Positions 1-6,680 of a DNA stretch of 64,000 nucleotides are shown piece by piece. A program made the position numbers and the translations under genes. How positions within the stretch are numbered: position 1 is the stretch's first letter; each line of letters starts with the position of its first letter. Below the pieces are notes generated by a model. It had not been told where the DNA came from, searched no databases, and saw nothing but the letters and a program-made list of their open reading frames with translations. The stretch is from Bradyrhizobium sp. SRL28 (GTDB lineage: Bacteria > Pseudomonadota > Alphaproteobacteria > Rhizobiales > Xanthobacteraceae): contig NZ_JAHEAG010000020.1 in NCBI RefSeq assembly GCF_018596315.1, positions 62,001 through 126,000 on the forward strand. Direction: 5' to 3'.

Positions 1-87
1 CGCGAAGTGGTCGAGGGAACCGCCCGTCCGCTCTACATCTATGCGGACCGTTCGGACCGGGCCGTCGAGAGCAGCGCCAGCGCCTGA
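1..87 (+). CDS. clpX: ClpX, C-terminal end (partial)
   Basis: Frame 1 is open from the first base to TGA at 85-87 and encodes 28 residues containing ARPLYIYADRSDRA, which I recognise as the C-terminal tail of alphaproteobacterial ClpX, the AAA+ unfoldase of the ClpXP protease. The lon gene follows about 310 bases downstream, and clpP-clpX-lon is a common order in this class. No catalytic motif is in view, so the call rests on the tail sequence and on context. The 5' part lies outside the window. Confidence 0.7.
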   Translation, partial: REVVEGTARPLYIYADRSDRAVESSASA

Positions 88-210
88 TCGCGCTCGATAT
101 ACCTCGCCTGGACTACCCTGATAAGGACGGCTGCCGGACGTTCCGGCGGCCGCTGTTGCGTCAGCGTTTCGCGCGTGTTTAGCCCCAATTTGTGGGCATT
201 TTTCCGTGAC

Positions 211-241
211 TTGACACCCCCATACCCGATAGCCACCTAAT
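211..241 (+). promoter_or_regulatory. candidate lon promoter in the clpX-lon gap
   Basis: The 313-base gap 88-400 holds no convincing gene. It contains CTTGACA (210-216) followed 17-19 bases later by CACCTA/CCTAAT (234-241). The CTTG start of the -35 element fits both the housekeeping and the heat-shock (RpoH) type, and lon is a classic heat-shock gene, but the -10 match is weak. A short hairpin (GCCGGA 133-138 / TCCGGC 142-147) with no T-run lies after clpX. Confidence 0.4.
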
Positions 242-400
242 GCCAGTGGTGGCGGAAATCACATTCGAGATTCGTCGCAAAATCATCCGGTGAGAGGCGG
301 CAGCGAAGGCGGCCGAGTGACCCGGATCTCCCGGCACCTTGTGGCGGTTGCGCAAGCGAAGCGGACTGCGTGCAAGGGGGCAAAACAAAAGGATAAGGCC

Positions 401-2827
401 ATGACGACCCCAAAAACCCGGCCAACCATCATTCTCGGCGAAAGCCACTCGTATCCGGTGCTGCCGCTCCGCGACATTGTCGTTTTTCCGCACATGATCG
501 TGCCGCTGTTCGTCGGCCGCGAGAAATCGATCCGCGCCCTCGAAGAGGTGATGAAGAACGACGCGCTGATCCTGCTTGCGACGCAGAAGAACGCGTCCGA
601 CGATGATCCAAGCCCGGATTCGATCTATGAGGTCGGTACGCTCGCCAGCGTGCTGCAGCTCCTGAAGCTTCCCGACGGCACCGTGAAGGTGCTGGTCGAA
701 GGGCTCGAGCGCGCGCGCGTGCAGAAATATTCCGACCGCACCGAATATTACGAGGCGACCGCGATTGCGCTCGCCGACACCGACGCCAATTCGGTTGAAG
801 CCGAAGCTCTGGCGCGTTCGGTCGTGTCCGACTTCGAAAGCTATGTGAAGCTGAACAAGAAGATCTCCGCCGAAGTCGTCGGCGTGGTTCAGGCGATCAC
901 TGATTTCGCCAAGCTGAGCGATCAGGTCGCGCAGCATCTGGCCGTCAAGATCGCCGATCGCCAGGGCATCCTGGAGACGTTGTCCGTCACGCAGCGCCTG
1001 GAGAAGGTGCTGGGCCTGATGGAGAGCGAGATCTCGGTGCTGCAGGTCGAGAAGCGCATCCGCTCGCGCGTCAAGCGCCAGATGGAGAAGACCCAGCGCG
1101 AATATTATCTGAACGAGCAGATGAAGGCGATCCAGAAGGAGCTCGGCGACGACGAAGGTCGCGACGAGCTGGCCGATCTGGAGGAGAAGATTGCCAAGAC
1201 CAAGCTTTCCAAGGAAGCGCGGGAGAAGGCGCAGCACGAGTTGAAGAAGCTGCGCCAGATGTCGCCGATGTCCGCGGAAGCAACCGTCGTGCGCAACTAT
1301 CTCGACTGGCTGCTGTCGATCCCGTGGAACAAGAAGTCCAAGGTCAAGAAGGACCTCGAGGCGGCGCAGGCCGTGCTCGACAACGATCACTACGGGCTCG
1401 AGAAGGTCAAGGACCGCATCGTCGAGTATCTCGCGGTGCAGTCGCGCGCCAACAAGCTGACCGGACCGATCCTGTGCCTGGTCGGGCCTCCCGGCGTCGG
1501 CAAGACCTCGCTCGGCAAGTCGATCGCGAAGGCGACGGGACGCGAATTCGTGCGCGTGTCGCTCGGCGGCGTGCGCGATGAAGCCGAGATCCGTGGTCAT
1601 CGCCGCACCTATATCGGCTCGATGCCCGGCAAGATCATCCAGTCGATGCGCAAGGCGAAGAGCTCGAATCCGCTGTTCCTGCTCGACGAGATCGACAAGA
1701 TGGGCGCCGATTTCCGCGGCGATCCGTCGTCGGCGCTGCTTGAGGTTCTGGACCCCGAGCAGAACGGCACGTTTGCCGACCACTATCTGGAGGTCGACTA
1801 CGATCTGTCGAACGTCATGTTCATCACGACCGCGAATACGCTGAATATTCCAGGTCCGCTGATGGACCGCATGGAGATCATCCGGATCGCCGGCTACACC
1901 GAGAACGAGAAGGTCGAGATCGCGCGCAAGCACCTGATCCCCAACGCCATCGCCAAGCATGGTCTCGATTCCAAGGAATGGTCGATCGACGATGACGCCT
2001 TGTTGCTGATGATCCGCCGCTACACCCGCGAAGCGGGCGTGCGTAACCTGGAGCGTGAGCTCTCCACACTCGCCCGCAAGGCGGTGAAGGAGCTGATGAT
2101 CTCCAAGAAGAAGTCGGTCAAGGTCACCGAGAAGACTCTCGAAGAGTTCCTCGGCGTGCCGAAGTATCGCTACGGCGAGATCGAAAGCGAGCCGCAGGTC
2201 GGTATCGTCACGGGCCTGGCCTGGACCGATGTCGGCGGCGAGTTGCTGACCATCGAAGGCGTCATGATGCCCGGCAAGGGCAAGATGACGGTCACGGGCA
2301 ATCTGCGCGACGTGATGAAGGAGTCGATCTCGGCGGCGGCGTCTTATGTCCGCTCGCGGGCGATCAACTACGGCATCGAGCCGCCGCTGTTCGACAAGCG
2401 CGACATCCACGTCCACGTGCCGGAGGGGGCAACCCCGAAGGACGGACCGTCGGCGGGTGTGGCGATGGCGACCGCCATCATCTCGGTCATGACCGGGATT
2501 CCGGTTCGCCACGATGTCGCGATGACCGGCGAAATCACGCTGCGTGGTCGCGTGCTGCCGATCGGTGGTCTGAAGGAGAAGCTGTTGGCGGCCGCCCGCG
2601 GCGGCATCAAGACGGTGCTGATCCCCGAGGACAACGCCAAGGATCTCACGGAGATTTCCGATGCGATCAAGGGCGGCATGGACATCATCCCGGTGGCCCG
2701 GCTCGACGACGTTACCGCCAAGGCGCTGGTCCGCCCACCGGTGCCGATCGTCTGGGAAGAGGACACCAAGGTGCCGGTAAAGCCTGACGGCGCCGATGAG
2801 GCGGCCGGTGGGCTGACGGCCCACTGA
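401..2827 (+). CDS. lon: ATP-dependent protease Lon
   Basis: This 808-residue protein is an ATP-driven serine protease that degrades misfolded and short-lived regulatory proteins in the cytoplasm. The order is N-terminal substrate domain, AAA+ module with Walker A GPPGVGKT at residues 362-369, then the protease domain with PKDGPSAG (catalytic Ser684) and GGLKEKL (Lys727), spaced 43 residues apart as in E. coli Lon. The frame is open upstream to 290, but I chose ATG 401 because the purine-rich AAAGGATAAGG lies just before it and the protein then begins in the usual way. Length is normal. It follows clpX and ends in a tandem repeat and a strong terminator, so it is probably transcribed alone. 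Confidence 0.97.
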   Translation: MTTPKTRPTIILGESHSYPVLPLRDIVVFPHMIVPLFVGREKSIRALEEVMKNDALILLATQKNASDDDPSPDSIYEVGTLASVLQLLKLPDGTVKVLVEGLERARVQKYSDRTEYYEATAIALADTDANSVEAEALARSVVSDFESYVKLNKKISAEVVGVVQAITDFAKLSDQVAQHLAVKIADRQGILETLSVTQRLEKVLGLMESEISVLQVEKRIRSRVKRQMEKTQREYYLNEQMKAIQKELGDDEGRDELADLEEKIAKTKLSKEAREKAQHELKKLRQMSPMSAEATVVRNYLDWLLSIPWNKKSKVKKDLEAAQAVLDNDHYGLEKVKDRIVEYLAVQSRANKLTGPILCLVGPPGVGKTSLGKSIAKATGREFVRVSLGGVRDEAEIRGHRRTYIGSMPGKIIQSMRKAKSSNPLFLLDEIDKMGADFRGDPSSALLEVLDPEQNGTFADHYLEVDYDLSNVMFITTANTLNIPGPLMDRMEIIRIAGYTENEKVEIARKHLIPNAIAKHGLDSKEWSIDDDALLLMIRRYTREAGVRNLERELSTLARKAVKELMISKKKSVKVTEKTLEEFLGVPKYRYGEIESEPQVGIVTGLAWTDVGGELLTIEGVMMPGKGKMTVTGNLRDVMKESISAAASYVRSRAINYGIEPPLFDKRDIHVHVPEGATPKDGPSAGVAMATAIISVMTGIPVRHDVAMTGEITLRGRVLPIGGLKEKLLAAARGGIKTVLIPEDNAKDLTEISDAIKGGMDIIPVARLDDVTAKALVRPPVPIVWEEDTKVPVKPDGADEAAGGLTAH

Positions 2828-2860
2828 TCCCGATCAGTCACCACTGATCCCGATCAGTCA
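2821..2860 (+). repeat. 20-bp tandem duplication spanning the lon stop codon
   Basis: Two exact head-to-tail copies of ccactgatcccgatcagtca lie at 2821-2840 and 2841-2860, followed by a partial third copy. Each copy contains the near-palindrome ACTGATC-CC-GATCAGT. The lon TGA (2825-2827) is inside the first copy. Confidence 0.9.
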
Positions 2861-2886
2861 CTACTGATCGACCCAGCTTTAAATGA

Positions 2887-2916
2887 TAAAACGGCGCCTC
2901 CGGGCGCCGTTTTTGT
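2887..2916 (+). terminator. rho-independent terminator of lon
   Basis: A perfect GC-rich stem ACGGCGCC (2891-2898) / GGCGCCGT (2903-2910) with a TCCG loop is preceded by an A-run and followed by TTTTTG. The A/T flanks extend the stem further. Confidence 0.9.
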
Positions 2917-2958
2917 TTGTGCGGACCGGACCCCATTGGACAGGCGGAGTTGAAGGGG

Positions 2959-3360
2959 ATGGAAATCGACGGGCAATGCCATTGCGGGCGGGTGACCTAT
3001 CGGGCCGAGATTGATCCCGCGAAAGTATCGATCTGCCACTGCACCGATTGCCAGAACCTGACGGGCTCACCGTACCGGGTCACGGTGATCTGCTCCGAAG
3101 AACAGGTTCGCATGACGGGCGCGCCGGCGAAGATTTATGCGAAGACCGGCGACAATGGCCGCACGCGCTTCCAGCATTTTTGCGAGGGGTGTGGTTCCCC
3201 GCTGTTCACCAGCGGCGACGGCGGACCGGACGACTGGGGCATCCGCTGGGGCAGCATAAGCCAGCGCGATCGGCTCAGGCCGGCGCGCCAGATCTGGTGC
3301 CGGTCCGCCGCGACATGGATCAACGATATCAGGGATTTGCCGGGACGGCCGGGCGACTAG
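2959..3360 (+). CDS. GFA-family (CENP-V/GFA) zinc protein
   Basis: This 133-residue protein has the cysteine pattern of the GFA family: CHCG near the N-terminus, CHCTDC about 25 residues later, and CEGCG near residue 85. Together these make two zinc sites. The family was named after glutathione-dependent formaldehyde-activating enzyme, but that activity is doubtful for most members, so no substrate is assigned. I chose ATG 2959 rather than the upstream in-frame start because GAAGGGG precedes it and MEIDGQCHCG is the typical family start. It stands alone between the lon terminator and tRNA-Val. Confidence 0.85.
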   Translation: MEIDGQCHCGRVTYRAEIDPAKVSICHCTDCQNLTGSPYRVTVICSEEQVRMTGAPAKIYAKTGDNGRTRFQHFCEGCGSPLFTSGDGGPDDWGIRWGSISQRDRLRPARQIWCRSAATWINDIRDLPGRPGD

Positions 3361-3390
3361 GGTTTCCGTACATGCTGACGTATCCGACCC

Positions 3391-3419
3391 TTGCATCAAA
3401 GGGGGCCGCAGGGCTAAAC
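3391..3419 (+). promoter_or_regulatory. promoter of tRNA-Val
   Basis: TTGCAT (3391-3396) and CTAAAC (3414-3419) are separated by exactly 17 bases and end 11 bases before the tRNA, the expected layout of a sigma-70 type promoter. Confidence 0.6.
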
Positions 3420-3430
3420 AGGCGGCTCAA

Positions 3431-3507
3431 GGGCGGCTAGCTCAGCTGGTTAGAGCATCTCGTTTACACCGAGAGGGTCGGCAGTTCGAATCTGTCGCCG
3501 CCTACCA
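3431..3507 (+). tRNA. tRNA-Val (anticodon TAC)
   Basis: The 77 bases fold into a standard cloverleaf. The acceptor stem GGGCGGC / GCCGCCT has one G-T pair, the D arm is normal, the anticodon stem CTCGT..ACGAG-like arm carries TTTACAC (anticodon TAC), and the T arm contains GTTCGAATC. The discriminator base is A and the CCA end is encoded. Confidence 0.97.
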
Positions 3508-3541
3508 GCCTTCCCCTGCGGGCTTCGGCTCGGCAAGCCAG

Positions 3542-3625
3542 CCTTCGCGGCGGTAGTGCCCGCGGATGCGCTGCGCGCAGGGCGAAGGCTTCTCGCCGAA
3601 GGTCGAAGAGCGTAGGCGGGCTGTC
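3542..3625. repeat. dispersed repeat, copy 1 (beside tRNA-Val)
   Basis: About 85 bases starting CCTTCGCGGCGGT and containing GGGCGAAGGC and CTCGCCGAAG are repeated at roughly 80% identity at 4651-4731. The unit is rich in short inverted repeats (CCTTCGC / GCGAAGG) and does not code. Similar units are common between genes in Bradyrhizobium (from memory). Confidence 0.75.
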
Positions 3626-3669
3626 CAGGCGCGGGACCGAAGCCCCCCGCACTATTGTTCTTTTGTTCT

Positions 3670-4356
3670 TCAGCTTTGTGGGACTGGCGTGGTCGCCGGA
3701 AGACTTAGCGGGGCTCCTCCAAGCGAAATTGGTCCCACAGGGGTAGACTGCCGGGCCATCTTTTTGCGCATTGCTCGGGATAGTCGGTTTTGAGCGCGCC
3801 TTACTGAAATGGAGGAAGTCACTTCCGGGGCTATTGCATTTTGCAGCGAGTCGACCTTCGCTATGAGCGTGGAGATCTTCGCAGAGATCTTTTTCACGTC
3901 TTCATGCTCATCCGCTATCTGAGCGGATATCTTCTTCACACCGACTTGCTCATCCACGACGCTCTGTCTTAGGGAAGCAAGCGCAATTGAATCCTGCCGA
4001 ACAATATCTGTGTTTTGCTGCAATAAGAGGTTATTCGCTTGCAGCGCGGCAACATATTGCTGCTGGGCCGACTGAATATCCTTCAATGTGGCGACAGCCG
4101 GATCCGGTAATGGATCGGAAGCTTTCTGGTGCGGAAGCAGTTCGGCCAAGCTGCTGATATCAGGCAGAGCAAAATCGCCGATATTCGGCAGAGCAAAGCC
4201 GGAAGGCGACATCGTGTGGATAGCCGCAGCAGTGTTTATTCCAAGAGCGAATACCGCAAACGCCAGGATCGATTTCCGGCTAGATTTCTTGCTCGGTGCC
4301 GGAGATTCAGGTTGTTCGGTTTGGCTCTGCTTTTCCGATGTCGTGGTCACGTGCAT
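3670..4356 (-). CDS. membrane-anchored coiled-coil protein, unknown function
   Basis: I do not recognise a family. The 228-residue protein starts with a polar, Ser/Glu/Pro-rich segment, then a probable single membrane segment (SILAFAVFALGINTAAAI, about residues 28-45), a proline-rich linker, and a long Gln/Ala/Lys-rich helix (about residues 85-175) with the repeated pattern VGVKKISAQIADE / EDVKKISAKIS, probably a coiled coil. The tail is basic and then proline-rich. A longer in-frame start exists at 4377, but ATG 4356 has GTTGAGG just upstream. Base composition is less GC-rich than its neighbours, which suggests acquisition. It may be a periplasmic structural or tethering protein. Confidence 0.6.
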   Translation of the reverse strand: MHVTTTSEKQSQTEQPESPAPSKKSSRKSILAFAVFALGINTAAAIHTMSPSGFALPNIGDFALPDISSLAELLPHQKASDPLPDPAVATLKDIQSAQQQYVAALQANNLLLQQNTDIVRQDSIALASLRQSVVDEQVGVKKISAQIADEHEDVKKISAKISTLIAKVDSLQNAIAPEVTSSISVRRAQNRLSRAMRKKMARQSTPVGPISLGGAPLSLPATTPVPQS

Positions 4357-4375
4357 AAACCTCAACTGAGTGAAC

Positions 4376-4414
4376 AAAAAAGAGCCGTCGCCGGATGGTC
4401 CGTCGCGACGGCTC
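4376..4414 (-). terminator. rho-independent terminator, minus strand
   Basis: GAGCCGTCGC (4382-4391) pairs perfectly with GCGACGGCTC (4405-4414). On the minus strand the stem is followed by six T (complement of 4376-4381). It ends a transcript coming from the 4432-4584 gene, just before the next minus-strand start at 4356. Confidence 0.8.
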
Positions 4415-4431
4415 CTTTACGCGGCACCCAA

Positions 4432-4584
4432 CTAGAACTGCTTGGGATAATAGGCTGATGAGATTAATTCCGCGTTACGCCCCAGTCGTCTGGCATGAAC
4501 TGCAGGCTGCTGCCGGTTGCGCTTGCTATGTGATCGGCGCCGGCGGCGCGCGGATGCTCTCTGGAAATCGATGATGTTGCTCAT
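4432..4584 (-). CDS. small basic protein, 50 residues, unknown function
   Basis: The predicted 50-residue product starts MSNIIDFQRAS, continues into a run of arginines (RRRRR) and a Lys/Arg/Gln-rich middle, and ends PKQF. GGGGGATG lies a few bases before ATG 4584 on the minus strand, and a clean rho-independent terminator follows the stop within 60 bases. Those two signals are why I keep such a short gene. The very basic middle suggests nucleic-acid or ribosome binding, but that is inference. The frame continues upstream of the ATG without a better start. Confidence 0.5.
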   Translation of the reverse strand: MSNIIDFQRASARRRRRSHSKRNRQQPAVHARRLGRNAELISSAYYPKQF

Positions 4585-4650
4585 GCCTGCATCCCCCAGA
4601 TGATGCCCACATTGGTGTGTTGGGATGACATGTGATGAAAACTTTCGTAC

Positions 4651-4731
4651 CCTTCGCGGCGGTGGTGCCGCATATGTTCCGCGCGTAGGGCGAAGGCTGT
4701 CTCGCCGAAGTTTGAAGAGCGAAGGCGGACT
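4651..4731. repeat. dispersed repeat, copy 2
   Basis: Second copy of the unit at 3542-3625, in the same orientation and about 80% identical, with CCTTCGCGGCGGT, GGGCGAAGGC and CTCGCCGAAG conserved. The two copies bracket the two small minus-strand genes at 3670-4584. Confidence 0.75.
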
Positions 4732-4782
4732 GTTCCCGATACCTCGAACATCCCAAAACCACCAAGAAAGAGGATCGCGCAC

Positions 4783-5643
4783 ATGGACGCCCCCCAAGGC
4801 CACGAACAAAACGCCGACCAGGTCGCCTACTGGAATGGTCCGGCTGGCCAGCGCTGGGCCGACCGTCAGGCGGCGCAGGACGTGCTGCTCAAGCCGGTCG
4901 CCGATCTTGTGATTGATCGGGCCAAGCTGAAGCCGGGCGAGCGCATCATCGATGTCGGGTGCGGCAGCGGCGCCACGGCGATTGCGTTCGCGCGCGAGGT
5001 CGCGCCGTCAGGCCACGTGCTCGGCGTCGACATATCGGGCCCGATGCTGGAGCGGGCGCGGCAGAGCGCGCCGAAGGGCCTTTCGATCGATTTCGTTCTT
5101 GCCGACGCCACCGTCTATCCGTTCGAGCCGGCCGGTTTCGATGTGCTGGCCTCGCGGTTCGGCGTGATGTTCTTCGCCGATCCCGCGCTGTCGTTTGCCA
5201 ACATGCGCAAAGCGCTGCGGCCCTTGGGGCGGCTGGCGTTCGCCTGCTGGCGCGAGCCGCGCGAAAACCCGTTCTTCATGGCGCCGCTGCAGGCCGCCTA
5301 CAAGCACGTGCCGAAATTGCCGCAGCAGGGACCGGAAGATCCCGGGCCGTTTGCGTTTGCCTCCGAGGCGCGCGTGCGCCGGATTCTCGATGCGGCAGGC
5401 TTTAAGGAAGTCCAGATGGAGCCGTGTCCGCTGCTTCTTGACGCCGCGATCGGCCGCGGCCTCGACGGCGCCGTGCAGGGCGCGCTCGAAATCGGCCCGG
5501 TGAGCCGAGCGCTGGAAGGGCAGCCGGAAGAACTCCGTGTCGCCGCCGCCAATTCGATCCGCGAGGCACTGACGCCGTTCGCCAAGGGCAACGCGGTTCT
5601 GCTGCCGGCGTCGGTCTGGATCGTCACGGCAAGAGCGTCGTAG
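4783..5643 (+). CDS. class I SAM-dependent methyltransferase
   Basis: This 286-residue protein has the class I methyltransferase core: motif I IIDVGCGSGATA (about residues 54-65), the acidic residue of motif II in GVDISGPML (about 79-87), and the motif IV region FDVLASRFGVMFFADP (about 118-133). These bind S-adenosylmethionine. The C-terminal half is a helical cap as in UbiE/ArsM-like small-molecule methyltransferases, so the substrate is open. AAGAAAGAGG lies before ATG 4783. It is flanked by repeats on both sides and has no operon partner. Confidence 0.85.
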   Translation: MDAPQGHEQNADQVAYWNGPAGQRWADRQAAQDVLLKPVADLVIDRAKLKPGERIIDVGCGSGATAIAFAREVAPSGHVLGVDISGPMLERARQSAPKGLSIDFVLADATVYPFEPAGFDVLASRFGVMFFADPALSFANMRKALRPLGRLAFACWREPRENPFFMAPLQAAYKHVPKLPQQGPEDPGPFAFASEARVRRILDAAGFKEVQMEPCPLLLDAAIGRGLDGAVQGALEIGPVSRALEGQPEELRVAAANSIREALTPFAKGNAVLLPASVWIVTARAS

Positions 5644-5670
5644 TTGAGACGGGCGCAGCCTCGCGCCAAT

Positions 5671-5750
5671 CGTCATTGCGAGCGCAGCGAAGCAATCCAT
5701 CCATCGGCGAGCGCGGAAGCATGGATTGCTTCGCTGCGCTCGCAATGACG
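5671..5750. repeat. perfect 30-bp inverted repeat (Bradyrhizobium-type palindrome)
   Basis: 5671-5700 is the exact reverse complement of 5721-5750, with a 20-base loop. The arm begins CGTCATTGCGAGCGCAGCG. This sequence is a familiar high-copy intergenic palindrome of Bradyrhizobium and Rhodopseudomonas. Transcribed from either strand it would form a very stable hairpin just after the methyltransferase stop. Confidence 0.95.
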
Positions 5751-5765
5751 GCAGAGCGCGCTTAC

Positions 5766-5848
5766 GCTCTTCCCAAATCATCGCCATATGCACGACGTTG
5801 TGCACGGCCTTTGCCATACTTGGCGGCCGACCCATTCCAATTGAACGC
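5766..5848 (-). pseudogene. displaced copy of the pepT 3' end
   Basis: About 83 bases align with the last codons of pepT (6687-6775). CGCTCTTCCCAAATCATCGCC is shared near the stop, as are GGCCTTT, GGCGG and CCCATTCCA. Read on the minus strand it gives HMAMIWEER against HLAMIWEER in PepT. Small insertions and deletions break the frame and no other part of pepT is present. Identity is about 70-75%. Confidence 0.8.
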
Positions 5849-5937
5849 CAGATCGCCACCGCCACGCCACCAAATCGCCAAACGACTCAACGATCAGTTG
5901 CAATGGGTTGGCGGCGATGCGCATAGGTGTAGCAATG

Positions 5938-6135
5938 ATGCGCTTTTCCGATCTGCATCTGACTCCGGTCCGGACCGGGCTGATTATCGTCGCAGCATTT
6001 CTGCTTGGTGCGATCGTCGTTCGAGTCATCACCGTGCCCGAACACAGTGATGTCCGCACGCACACCACTCCTGAGAACGGTGGCCGCGTCACCCCAGATA
6101 TTGGTGTCGCAGACCTGAGAGGATCGCTGCAATAA
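5938..6135 (+). CDS. possible small single-pass membrane protein
   Basis: The 65-residue product has one clear hydrophobic helix (TGLIIVAAFLLGAIVVRVI, about residues 13-31) after a short N-terminus, then a polar tail. I recognise no family. The start is uncertain, with tandem ATGs at 5938 and a weak AGGTG upstream. It sits in the segment between the real pepT end and its displaced fragment, with no partner gene. It may be a real small gene or a chance reading frame. Confidence 0.35.
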   Translation: MRFSDLHLTPVRTGLIIVAAFLLGAIVVRVITVPEHSDVRTHTTPENGGRVTPDIGVADLRGSLQ

Positions 6136-6187
6136 GAAGCTTGTTGGACGGCAACGCGCATCCGGCATGCAATGGAGGCGAGGAACG

Positions 6188-6559
6188 CTATTTGATCGTT
6201 GCGTTCACGGTAATGACCGACGTGCCGGAAGCCGTCGGCCCCTGACCCGTTGCTTTGATGGCAAAAGTATCGCTTCCCTTATATCTAGCCTTCGCCTTGT
6301 ATTCGTAAGTCGTTACGTTGAGCTTTTTTAACTTGCCGTGTGCCGGCTTTTTGGAAATCTCCGAGCTACTCACTGAGCCGCGTATCGTGATCGGAAACAG
6401 GCAACTTTGCCCGGAGGCGACGCTGATGTCGCCGGTCGAGTTCTCGCCCCAATCCGCCAGTTCTACTAATTTTGGACAATCAGAAGCGGCCAGCGCTGGA
6501 GACGCGGACATTGAGGCTCCAACGATAAGCGCCAAAACGGCGACCTTGGACAACCGCAT
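6188..6559 (-). CDS. exported protein with Ig-like beta-sandwich domain
   Basis: The 123-residue product begins with a signal peptide (MRLSKVAVLALIVG to ALAA, about 24 residues). The rest alternates beta-strand-like segments ending YKGSDTFAIKATG...SVITVNATIK, the pattern of a bacterial Ig-like/cadherin-like fold. Two cysteines (DCPKL and QSCLF) could form a disulfide in the periplasm. A longer in-frame start at 6607 would bury the signal peptide, so ATG 6559 is preferred. Function is unknown; adhesion or a binding subunit are possibilities. It stands alone, downstream of pepT on the same strand. Confidence 0.6.
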   Translation of the reverse strand: MRLSKVAVLALIVGASMSASPALAASDCPKLVELADWGENSTGDISVASGQSCLFPITIRGSVSSSEISKKPAHGKLKKLNVTTYEYKAKARYKGSDTFAIKATGQGPTASGTSVITVNATIK

Positions 6560-6680
6560 GGTAGAGCTCCTCGTTTTCAAAACGTGGCGTACCCGGCTTA
6601 CAACCACGTCGCTATCGCTCCGTTGCGCAACGCTTCGCGTTTGTCGCAGGCAATGATGGGATGGAGCTTAGCCGAAACTA

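Noticed and set aside
179..2824. 881-residue open frame antisense to lon
   Set aside because: It is the mirror of a high-GC coding sequence, rich in Arg, His, Leu and Asp, with no family pattern. Similar long antisense frames lie opposite nuoL, dnaE and nuoG.
3566..3793. 75-residue frame in the repeat next to tRNA-Val
   Set aside because: It reads through the dispersed repeat and into the antisense of the coiled-coil gene; composition is not protein-like.
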